This document shows positions 36,901 through 48,900 of a stretch of 64,000 bases of DNA, piece by piece. The notes under the pieces are model-generated. The model did not search any database. It was not told the DNA's origin and was given only the letters and a program-made list of their open reading frames with translations. Where the stretch lies: positions 16,230,001 through 16,294,000 of the forward strand of contig NC_134152.1 of the NCBI RefSeq assembly GCF_033958435.1. The letters are read 5' to 3'. This stretch comes from Carettochelys insculpta (lineage: Eukaryota; Chordata; Testudines; Carettochelyidae). Each line of letters begins with the position of its first letter. Within the stretch, counting starts at the first letter, position 1. A program made the position numbers and the translations under genes.

Positions 36901-39900
36901 AGCTTTGTCCCTGCTATCTGGGAAGCCATATCAGGAACTTGCTGAATCATGCTGCATCTCCAGTGATTGTTGGCAATCTGGTAATGATCTGGTAAGTGAT
37001 GTCACCTCCTCTGGGCCCAGAGTGCAGGATCCAGTGACCAAGAGCAGGGACTGTTCATGGCATGGCAGAGACTGGCATCACAACTCTAGCACAATTGGGT
37101 TGTGGTGATTTGCAAGGCACCAAGGGCAGGGCTGGGACTCCTGAGAGCACCAAAGGGGCTCTGGTGAGTTCTGCTGAGGCACTGAGGAGCAGTGTCCACC
37201 TGACAACTGTCTCCAGGGACCAAAGGTGTGCCTCTGGGCCCCAATACCACAGATGTGGTGACTTGTGTTGGGACTTTGAAGATCAGTGCTGAGATTTGGG
37301 TGATCTGTGTTGGGAGCTCAGCTGGTCATGGGTCTGCTCCGGTATGTGGCTCCAGAGATTGCTGGCAGGCCCTGAAAAATGGGATAGGGTTGGGGTATGT
37401 TGTCTTTAAGGCAACTTGTATAGGGGCACCAAAAGAGGGTCTTCAAGATGTGTGCCCCTGTGGGTGCTCCACTCTGGGTGTCGGTGCATCCTCGTGCCGG
37501 CACTCAGAGATTCTTCTATAGCTGTGGTTTCCCACACCGTGCATGCACTGCAGTGCCTCCTCATGCTGTCTGGTGCATGCACAGTGCGGGACCCCTCCAT
37601 TCCTTCCCTACCCAGCAAACAGAGCAGGACACTCCAAAGCATTGGAAAGAGGGAGGGAAGTGGAGCACCCATGGGAGGACACATCTTGAAGAACCATCAC
37701 AAGGTGAGTAGCTTCCTCTTCTTCTTCGAGTAGTATCCCCGTGGGTGCTCCACTCTGGGTGACTATAAAGCAGTAAGTGCAGTTAGGAGGTGGGCTTGGA
37801 GCTTGGTAATCACCAGAACATACAACACCACTTGTCCCACTTGGATGGGGGAAGCAATGGAAGATGAGAGAGCATAGTGTCTTACAAATGTGCTTCTGGA
37901 AGACCACATCACAGGCTTGCATATAACCATAAGGGGTACATTCTTGAGAACGACAGTAGTGGAGGACATAGCCTGGGTAGAATAACTGGTGACAGCACCC
38001 GCAGCTGCCTTTGGTGAAGTGTAAGTGTGAATACAGGTGGAGATCCACTCGGACAGCTGTTGAGACAAAATGGGCAGGTCTTTGGACTGTTCTGCAAAGG
38101 AAAGGAAAAGTCTCAGGGATTTACGCCAAGGTTTTGTGTGGTTGATGTAAAAGGCCAGTGCCCAACTGACATCCAGGGCGTGGTATACCGAATGTGTAGG
38201 ATCAGAGTGCAGCTTCAGGAAAAATGGCAGTAAGTGAATAGGCTCGTTAATGTGAAATGGAGAGGGAACCTTAGGAAGAAACTTGGGATGAGTGTGAAAC
38301 ATGATCCTATCCTTGGTAAACATGGTATAAGGAAGTTCAGCCATGACAGTGGCAAGCTCTCCCACTCTCCTGGTTGACACGATGGCAACTAAGAATGAGA
38401 CCTTCATTGACAGATGAAGCCAGGAACATGTTGCCAGGGGTTCAAATGGCGGTTTCATGACGCATTTGAGTACATGAGTAAGGTCCCACGTAGGGACCAG
38501 AGGGCATACTGATGGGAAGGTGTTTTGTAGCCCTGTCAGAAAATGTTGGTGATAGGATGGGTGAGGAAGAAGATCCCATCATACCCTGGTGGAAAGCTGC
38601 CAGTGCTGTGACATGCACCTGGACAGTGCTGAGGGCCTTGCCTCACTTGCGGAGGTACGGCAGGAAGTCAAAGAGAACAGGAAGAGGTGTGGTATGAGGA
38701 GTCATAGGATGCTGGGAGCCCAACTGGTGAGAAAACCACTTCTATTTGTAGAGGTAGGACTAGCGCACGGACTCCTGTCTGCTGTTAACAAGAACCCTTT
38801 TAATTCTCTCAGATCATGCAATTTTGGCATTTTGGAACCATAAAGGAGCCATGTTTGAAATGCAACTTGAGCACACAAGGGTGAAGAGTGCAGCTGAAAG
38901 CCTGAGACAGAAGGTCGCAGCAAAGACAAAAGAGATAAGGAGCCACTACTGACATCTGATACAGGTAAGGACACCACACTGGGGCTATCAAGATGAAGTG
39001 GGCACGTTCCAGTCTGACCTCGACCAGAAACTTGTGAATCAAGGGAAGGGGAGGAAACACGTAGAGAAGGGAGGTGTCCCACTTGATGAAGAAGGCGTCC
39101 CCAAGGGAGTGTCTCCCTAGACCGACCCTGGAGCAATAGTGGCAACACTTCTTGTTGTCTTGGGTGACGAACAGGTCTATGCATGCTTGATCCCAAAGTC
39201 AAAACACGAGATTGAGGGCTGCTGTATTGACCTCCCACTTGTGGTAGTCATTGAATGAATGACTGAGGGCATTCACCGTGACATTTAGCACCTCAGGGAG
39301 GTATGCGACAGTAGGGATGATGTCATGCCAGAGGCACCAGGTCTACAGTTTTACGGCCTCTGCGCTCAGGGATGGGGATTGAACCCCACCCTGATGGTAG
39401 ATACAATGCATGCCACCTGGGCTTTGCCTGAGCCTTGCCCTTATCTTCTTGGATGCCCAGGGAGTATTCCCTTCCCATGTCTTATGTCTTTTACTAGTAC
39501 CAGTGACAGGAATCAGCATCAAGAGCTACTTGCAGTTCTTGTGCAGTTCTTGTTTATACCTGCAACACTTGGTGGACAAAGTAAGCATAGTTTCTGCTTG
39601 TTGGGTGATGCCATAGTGTTCTGAGATTATGTGCACTCTGGATCAGGTGGCAGCCCCACAGATACCTTGAACAGGTACATGAGCTTAAAAAAGAGCCACC
39701 GAAGAGGCGTAAGACCTTGTGGAATGAGCAGTCAGGTTTGGCAGAAGGGAAACCCCTGTGAGATCATATGCTGCCCGGATATATGATGTGACCCAAGATG
39801 AAATCCTCTGAGTAGAGATGGGGGAACCCCTTCATTCTCTTAGCTATCACTGTGAAAAGCTATGGTGATCTATGGAACAATATGATCTCCTGAATACAGA

Positions 39901-42900
39901 ATGCCAGGGGCCATCTGACATCAAAGGAGCACTGATGTTGTTCTTCCCTATCCATGTATGGTTCAGGATAGAACAATGGGAGGCAAAACAGAATTGGGTG
40001 GAACTGAGAAACCACTTTCAGGAGCAAGTTTGGATGCAGGTGTAGCTGCCCTTTATCTTTGAAAAAGATTGTGTATGAGGATTCTGAGGTGAAGGTACAG
40101 ACATTTGAAAGTCCCCTGGATTATATAATGGCCACCAAAAAGGCCACCTTCCAAAAGAGGTCCAACAAAAGACTATAGTTTCAACAGGACAAATTTAGTC
40201 AGGAGGGGGAGGAGGAGATGGAAATCAGTTCCTTTATCTGAGGGACTATCTTCTCCAGGCCTGGGAAAAACTGAATTATCATTTCATGTTAGAAAACTGA
40301 CCTACTGTCAACCTCAGGAGTAAAGACTGAAATGGCCACCAGGTGGACCTTGACTGAAGACAAAGCTAGGCCTGGCTGCTTTAAAAGCAGAAGGTATTTC
40401 AAAATGAGCTGTGATGAGGACTGCACAGGTGGAGCACCACATTGGCAATCATTTCAACTTTGTCGGGTACATTGCCAAAGCAGAAGGTTTTCTACTGCCC
40501 AGTAGTACTCTTCTGTACCTGCTCCGACAAGTCTGCTCTTCAGGGTTCAGCCATGAGGGCTCCTGGCCATGAGCTGAAGAAAGCTGAGGTTTGAGTGGAG
40601 CATCTGGCCGTGGTCCCGTGTGATTATTTCCATGTCTGAGCAATGAGGGAAGTTTCAACAACCATTGTGGGTAGAAAGAAGGACATCAGAGCACAAACGT
40701 GACAAAACCCCTTATACCAGCTCTGTGAGCGCGTGACACAAACACCAGAGCCGAGCCAACAGATACTATTAAGGAAAAAATTCTGGAAACTATGCTCTGG
40801 GTACACATAACCTACATTGGAATGGACATGTGCACGCACTTGGAGAAGAACAAGCTGCTATTACAGCATGCAGGGCTAAGCTTTGGTGTTTTAATATCAG
40901 TTATAATGGTTTTAATTATAATCCCCTGCATGTTTCTTTGTAACCGAATGAATGGCTGAAATCACACAGCAGCATCGCTGTTTCCAAAGAAAGGATACAC
41001 GGCAATTCTACAAATTACAGTTGTTTGTCTCAGATTATACTTTTTTAGTTATTTTCTATCTGTTGTTAAGGAAGGCTGCAAACAGAATACTACACTGCTG
41101 CAAGTCAGATTTTCAAAAAGTGAGGGCTACTGCCTAGTAAGTGTTAACTACAGGAACACTTCTAAGAGAGACAAAAAGTCTTTTGGTTAAGGGAATGAGA
41201 CTTTGGAGTCAATGTCCAGCTCCTTCACAAACTTCCTGTAACACCTTGCATTTAATCTCTCTCTCACTCTGTCTATAAGTAGTCTCAGAGGGGTAGCTGT
41301 GTTAGTCTGTAGCTTCACAAAAAAGAAGGGAAAAAAAACCCCAAAACCCTACTCCCACAAAAAATCCCCAAGGAGTCCTATAGCACCTTAAAGACTAACA
41401 ATTTTATTTATTAGATAATGAGCTTCTGTGGGTAAGACCCACTTCAACAGTCTAATGAAGTGGGTCTGACCCACAAAAGATCATTACCTAATAAATAAAA
41501 TTGTTAGTCTTTATGGTGCTACAGGACTGCTTCTTTTTATCTATCTATAAAATTGAGGTAATAATATTTCTCTCTCTCATGGGGATATTGGGGATTAATT
41601 TTTATGAGTCATTCATGTACTATGGTGATGGGAGAAAAGGAGGCGCACATAAAGTACCTAGACAGGATTTCAGGCCCAAATTTTAATCTCCTCGCACAGT
41701 CTACAAAGCCCAACATTCCTTCTTATCCAAAAGTCTCTCAACCCCTCCAAAATACGGCCTGCAACACTGATATGTCCCAAACTGTAACAAAAACACTGGG
41801 AAAGCAATAGCAAAATGTGAATAGAGGTTGTATTCTGTCTCTGATCTGCTTGTTTGTGTCATAACTTGTGTGTAAGGAAGGTGTTGAAAGTTATAGCAGA
41901 CAAATAAAAGGGTTGTGCCTTTATATGTTCGTAGACTCAAGTTAACCCAGTAGGTCCAGTTATAGGTTTATCAGATTTTTACTGTCCCTTCAATAAATCA
42001 GAACAACTATAGTTTCATCTATACTGCTAAGAGATGCAGAGAATTGTAGACTGAAAAGCAGGCAGTATAGCAGGTATGTGCATTGACATACCTTTAAGAT
42101 GTAACCACCTCAAATCATGGGGTTGGTGCCTACCATGCACAATTCAACCTTTAGTAAGGAAAAATATATATCAAATGTAGAATCCCTTTAATGGAAAATG
42201 AAAAAGTCTCACATACTTGAGTGGTGCAGGTAGAATTGCCTGGTAGTTGTAGTGCTGTTGCTGTTGGCTCAAGATCTGCAGCTGCAAAAAAAGCTGCTGT
42301 TGCTGTAGCAAACGAGCATAATTGGAGTCCATCTGTGGCTCGTTCTTCTCACCTTTCTGATCAGGTGGGATATATTGATGGTACTTCAGCTTCTTTACTC
42401 TAGGCTTAGGTTCTTTACATTTCTTGCTCCGATGCTTGTCGTTTGGGTTCTTGAGGTGGCTTTGCTGTTTAGGGACAAAGATAGAAAAAAATTACATGTT
42501 AAAATAGCTATGACACAGACTTCTTTGTCAAGTATCTGCAATATTCATCTCATTTTGCATTTTACTTTGTACTTCCTGGCTTGGTATGCAGAATTTTGAC
42601 AGGTCTACATACAGCATATGGATGGCTCATAAAGGATTTTCTAAAGCCTGCGAATTATGAATGGCAAATCTGACACAGTACGCCAGTTTTCAGGTGACTT
42701 TACTGAATATTCAGTTAAACACTGCAGGAAATTTTATACACCTAGATAAAAGCACTATGATATATTCATTTTCATAATGTACAGGATTAGAGAGAAGAGA
42801 TTTAAAACAAAGACATCAAATGCCTTCATTAGAACCTACTTTTACCAAAGTCGGCCCAGGCTTTGCTGCAGATAGAGTATTTGTGGTAAGAGCAGTAGTA

Positions 42901-45900
42901 GCTGTAGAGAGTGTAGTGTGCTGTTCTGTGGTGGGGACGGGCTTTAGGAATTCTGGGCCTGGTGAGGTTAATAAGGGATATTGCTAAAAAACAAAGAAAC
43001 ATTCATTACACTCCAACACTTCCAGAATACATTGCAAAAACATGCACAAAATAAAATGAATTAAGACAAACCCACACACACATAAAGATCCTGGAAAAAA
43101 GATTAAATAGAGGCCATCTAGTCTTTCCCCTCAGCCAAAACAGGACTGTTGATATATTACATGTTCTAATTAATTCTGAGTTGTTTTATATCTCTAGTGA
43201 TGGGGTTTTCTGCAGCTCCCCTTTAGTGAATATTCTACTGTTTTAAGACTTACTCCAGCTCTCAGGGAAAGTAACAGCAAAAGATTAAGCCTTTACACAG
43301 TGCCATAAATTTCACTGTCTGAAAGATTTTCCTGATACTTAACCTAAATTTTCATCCTCTTAGTTTCATCACATTCCCTTTGATTCACATCCTTTGTAAC
43401 GTGATAAGTAATTATTTCTACTTTTTATACACCCCTTGACTCCCAGCTCTACAAAACACTATCCACCTGCCATAAGTAGTCTCTTTCAGCTCTGCTCCAG
43501 CAGCTTTTCTGGGAAATAGCGGGTTTGGGAGTGCAGCTTCCTTGGGGGAAGGAGGTGCTCAGTTTTCACAGGAAGGGAGATCAAGTGAGAATCAATGACA
43601 AACAGTATGCACAAGTGTCCCAAGAGAAGAGCAGATTGGCAGGAGGTGGGACCTCAGCAGGGACAGTTCACTTAGCAGACAGTGGTGAGTCAAAGGAATG
43701 CATTCCTCCAAAATCAGATCCTGAACCCTTATACAGGAGGTCCACGTCACAGATTCAGGCTCTGAGCTTGCAGAAACTGAAGGCCCAAGCCTCCCTAAAA
43801 TGGATGAAGATGACAAGGAGTGAGTGAGTGGGCCTGGGCTCACTCCTATAACCTGCCAAAAATCCAGAAGGCACCCTTAAATGGGGTGGGGAGCTTCCCA
43901 GAGGTTCACAGATGCTGAGGGAAGGGACGATGAAGCCTGGTGGTCAGGCAAGGGTGGCAACTCAGATTCCACCCTCATGTGGACACCCATCCCCCCCGCA
44001 AATAGCTATGGTAGACTCTTTGGCATTAGTGGCCCATAAGTTGAGCAGCCTGCCTTACAAGAGTGAGCTATTTCCAGAGGAGAGTGTGACACTCACTAGT
44101 TTGGGGGCCACAATACCCCACAAAGGAAAACAGCGTAACTAGGGGTCTCCCTCCTACTCCAGGTAGCGTTATTCCCAATGAAATACAGGCAGCTGACACA
44201 GTAGTGAAAGCTCCTTAATCTCATGTGGAATCCAATCATCCACTCAGGAATCATCTGCCTAAAGGTCTTAAAGAAAAGCGAATCTAACTATCTTGCTCTT
44301 CAGAGAAGAACAGGCAGAAGAGGGGACAAATAGCATACAACAGTGAGGACAGGCTCTGCATGTCTCAGGTGACTCAAACTCTTGATCTGACTCCAGAAGC
44401 CTTCCACATTTACACATATACAATTTGTGTGAGGAGCCCTGAGAGATACCTCTCTTTTTCTCAAGTCTGAGGAGCTAATTGGCTTATGCTACATGTAATA
44501 GGGTAGCATAATTAAAGCAGGACAGAGAACTGAGACAGAGGGGAGCCTGATTTATCCTGAGATAAAACCTGCCAGACACTTTGGCTGAAGGTATTACTAC
44601 CTGTAGCCTTACTCAGATGGCATTCATAGACACTGGTTTGACACTGCTAAAATCTCATTTTCAAAATTATAAAAGCCAATGTGCACTTTGCATTAATAGG
44701 AAATACTTTCACACCCCGGGCAGGTACAAACACTGCTGTAGGATGGCTGGAGATCAGCATGCACATTCTTCTGTTTTAGGGATAAAAGTATTGTTCAAAC
44801 AGTTATAGGAAATGGGTTTTTCCAGGTCCCAGCACTTAAGGAGATGCTTCAGGGAGAGGTAGTAATAGCACAAGCAGCTTCCTAGTCGATGTACAGAACT
44901 ATGGACCTTCTTACTGGACTGCCCCACGGGGAGGAAAAGATGTAGTTTATTTATTGAATGGATTTTAGGCTGATTATCACATTCCATGTGAGAACATGAG
45001 GTGCCACTTTTGGATATACAGCTTGAAGTTCACTGAAGGCACTGAGCACACAGAGAGGGCAGAGATCACCTTGGAGGTGGCAGCAGGGAGAGTGGCAGGT
45101 GTCTTTCCATACATTTCCAGGGCCAGGACTGCACATCTTCCCCAAGAACGGTACTGAAGCCAGCAAAGGAGGAGTACAGGCTTACCCACTGTATCGTACC
45201 CGCCAGGGCTAACAGACAAAATGATTATATTGACCCCAGCTGTGTCGTCGGATACTTGTTTGATGCTGAAGTAGTCATGATTACAGAGTATTGTCCTAGA
45301 GAGAATATGGTAAAATGTGACATCAAGTCTGCATTGTGATTGCTTCTAATGCGTCCAAAGGACTTCAGCTTGTTTGGATTTCAGTTTGAAGGCTTCTATC
45401 CTGATAAAGCCACACCCCATGGGACATTTGGTGTCACATGCCACTTTTGAAAGATGGAGCTCCATGTTGGAATGGACTGGACAGCAGTGTGTGGATGTGT
45501 GTGCAGCGACTGCAGGACCAGATGTTCTCCAGGCAGGTAAAGGAGAAGGCAAAACAGGATTCTTAAGTAAGAGGCTGTCTGGGTGAGTGTTGTGTTTGGG
45601 GCTTCTGGCTGTGGCTGTGGTGTTTTTCTGCTCTGTGGTGTGTGGTTGTTAGTTGTTTTTTTTCCCTGCCCCCCAACGCCCCCCCACGGAGGGTGGACTG
45701 GGACTGGCAGTTCGAATCTGTTGGCTTCTAAACAAGCTTGTTATCTAGAAGCCTCTGCTGATTGGCTGAGCCTCAGTAAGGGGAGGGATTTGAGGCAGTT
45801 CAGGACTTTATAAAGCAGTGACCTATCGAACAGGTGAGCTTGTGAACAGGGGACTGCAAACAGGGAGTTCAGAGTGGGTGTTTGGAAGGGAGTGGAAAGG

Positions 45901-48900
45901 GCCAGGGACCCCTGCCTTTCTTTTAAATCACTGTTCTAGGATGGCAGGCATGGATAGTGACAGGTCTTCTGCTGTTACCTGCTCGGGATGCACCATGTTT
46001 GTCTTCCTCCCTGAGGAAAGAAGGGATTTCATCTGCACTATGTGCCAGCTGGTCTCCATTTTAGAAGAAAAAATTAGAGGACTGAAGGCTCAAGTGTTGA
46101 CCCTACGCTCAATCAGGGAGGATGAAGATTTCCTTGACAGAAGGGTGCATTTAATCTTGCAAGCACGGCAGGCGGAAGAACTGGGGAGGGCAGTAAGGGA
46201 TGAAGCGGAGAACTGGCAGCATGTAACTTCTAGAAGAAAAAGAAAGCGGGTACATGAATCCCCCCATTGATATAAAGATAAGTAATTGCTCTCAGGCACT
46301 CTCCACTGGTTCTGCGGTGGGGAATGCTTTGGAAGCAGCCTCACAGGAAGAAAATCATAAGAGAACTGCTTCTAGTGCAGGACAGAGGATGTGTAGTCCT
46401 AGGGGTGGAGGTTCAATGACCACCACCCCCAGAAGAAAAAGACAGGTGGTGGTGGTAGGGGACTCCCTCCTAAGAGGGACTGAACCATCCATTTGCCGAC
46501 CGGACCTGCAATCTTGTGAGGTGTGCTGTTTACCAGGAGCTCAAATTCAGGATGTGACTGAGAGCCTTACAAAAATGCATGGTTACACAGGTGGTGTCGG
46601 GGAGAGGGCTTTGGATTCTTTGATCATGGGACGCTGTTCTGGGCACAAGGATTATTGGGAAGAGATGGGGTCCACCTAACCAAGAGAAGAAAGAGCATTT
46701 TCACAAGTAGGCTTGCAAACTTAGTGAGGAGAGCTTTAAACTAGGTTCACTGGGGGATGGTGACTGAAACCCTGTGGGTAGAAAGGAACTTGGAGGCCAG
46801 GAAGAAATGCAAAGAAGAATGTACAACAAAAGTGGACCCTTGGTTCAAGTAGTGAGGGCGGGGAGATTGACTGGTTATCTAACGTGTTTGTACACCAATG
46901 ACAGAAGCCTGGGTAACAAGCAGGAGGAATTAGAAGCACTGGCTCCGTCCAAGAACTATGACTTGATTGGAATGACAGAGACTTGGTGGGATGACTCGCA
47001 TGACTGGAGCACTGCCATGAAAGGGTATAAACTGTTCAGGAAGAACAGGCAAGGGAGAAAAGGAGGAGGGGTTGCACTGTATATAAGAGAGCACTATGAT
47101 TGCTTGGAACTCCAGTATATAGAGGGAGAAAAGTCTGTTGAGAATCTATGGGTCAAGCTTAGTGGTGTAGGCAGTGCTGGAGATGTGGCGGTTGGTGTCT
47201 GCTGCAGGCCGCCAAATCAAGTTGATGAGGTAGATGAGGCTTTTTTTGGACAACTGAGAGAAGTTTCCGGATTGCAGGCTCTCGTTATCGTGGGGGACTT
47301 CAATTACCCTGACATCTGTTGGGAGACCAATATGGCGGTACACAAGCAGTCCAGGAAATTTCTGGAGAATGTTGGGGATCACTTCTTGGTACAAGTGCTG
47401 AAGGACCCGACCAGAGGTCGTGTGCAGCTAGACCTGCTGCTTACAAACAGGGAGGAACTAATAGGGAGGGTAGAGGTGGGGGACAACCTGGGAAGCAGTG
47501 ATCATGAGATGGTAGACTTCAGGATTCTGACCAAGGGAAGGAAAGAGAGCAGCAAATTACACACCTTGGACTTCAGAAAAGCAGACTTTGACTCTTTCAG
47601 GAACCTGATGGGCAGAATCCCCTGGGATGCTACCATGAAGGGAAAAGGAGTCCATGAAAATTGGCAGTATTTTAAGGAAGCCCTATTCGAGGCGCAGAAA
47701 GAAACTGTCCTGATGCGTAGCAAGAGAAGCATATATGGTAGTAGACCACACTGGCTTAATGGGGAAATCCCTGGAAAACTTAGGCACAGAAAGGGAGCTT
47801 ACAAAAAGTGGAAACTGGTACAGATGTCTAGGGAGGGGTATAAATGTATAGCTCAAGAATGTAGGGCAGTTATCAGGAAGGTGAAAGTGCAACTGGAATT
47901 GCGACTCACACGGAATGTGAAGGATAAAAAGAAAAGTTTCTACAGGCATGTTAACAAGACAGGGCTCGGGGCCACTACTGGATGAGGGAGGTAACCCAGT
48001 GACAGGTGATGTTGGGAAAGCTGAAGTACTTAATGCTTTCTTTGCCTCTGTCTTCACGGACAAAGACAGCTCCCAGCCTAATGTGATAAGTGATGCATTG
48101 TGGGATGAAGGTGGACAGCCTTTGCTGGGGAAAGAACAGGTTAGGAGCTATCTAAAAAAGCTAAATGTACATAAATCCATGGGCCTGGACCTAATTCACC
48201 CGAGGGTTCTGAGGGAGTTGGCATATGTTGTTGACAAGCCCTTGGCCGTTATTTTTGAAAAGTTGTGGAGATCAGGAGAGATCCCGGATGATTGGAAAAA
48301 GGCAAATGTAGTGCCCATCTTTAAAAAAGGGAAGAAGGATGATCCAGGGAACTATAGGCCAGTCAGTCTTACATCAGTCCCTGGAAATATCATGGAAGGG
48401 CTCCTCAAGGAAGTCATTTTGAGGCACTTGGAGGAGGGGAGAGTGATCAGGAATAGTCAGCATGGATTCATGAAAGGCAAGTCATGCCTGACCAATCTGA
48501 TTAGTTTCTACGATGAGATAACTGGCTCTGTGGATAGGGGAAAATCAATGGATGTCATTTATCTCGACTTTAGCAAAGCTTTTGATACAGTCTCCCACAA
48601 TATTGTTGTCGGCAAGTTAAAGGAATGTGGATTGGATAAATGGACGGTAAGATGAATAGAAAGCTGGCTAGAAGGTCGGGCCCAGTGGGTAGCGATCAAC
48701 GGCTCGATGTCAGGATGGCTGTTGGTTTCTAGCGGAGTGCCCCAAGGTTCGGTTCTGAGTCCTGTTCTGTTCAACATATTTATCAATGACCTGGATGAGG
48801 GGTTGGATTGCATGCTCAGCAGGTTTGCAGATGACACTAAGCTTGGGGGAGAGGTAGATATGCTGGAGGGTAGGGACAGGGTCCAGACTCACTTAGACAA

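Larger units (their letters stand above)
37435..39640 (-). mobile_element. DIRS copy, left end, recombinase and part of RNase H
   Basis: Left inverted end at about 37435 (cttcaagatgtgtgcccctgtgggtgctccac), internal complementary region about 37640-37760, recombinase 38458-37700, RNase H remnants 39240-38700 and beyond. RT and gag are missing; a further DIRS piece begins near 39640. Confidence 0.85.

Noticed and set aside
42217..42403. Plus-strand frame with [12 protein letters not shown]
   Set aside because: Antisense of the Q-rich MRTFB exon.
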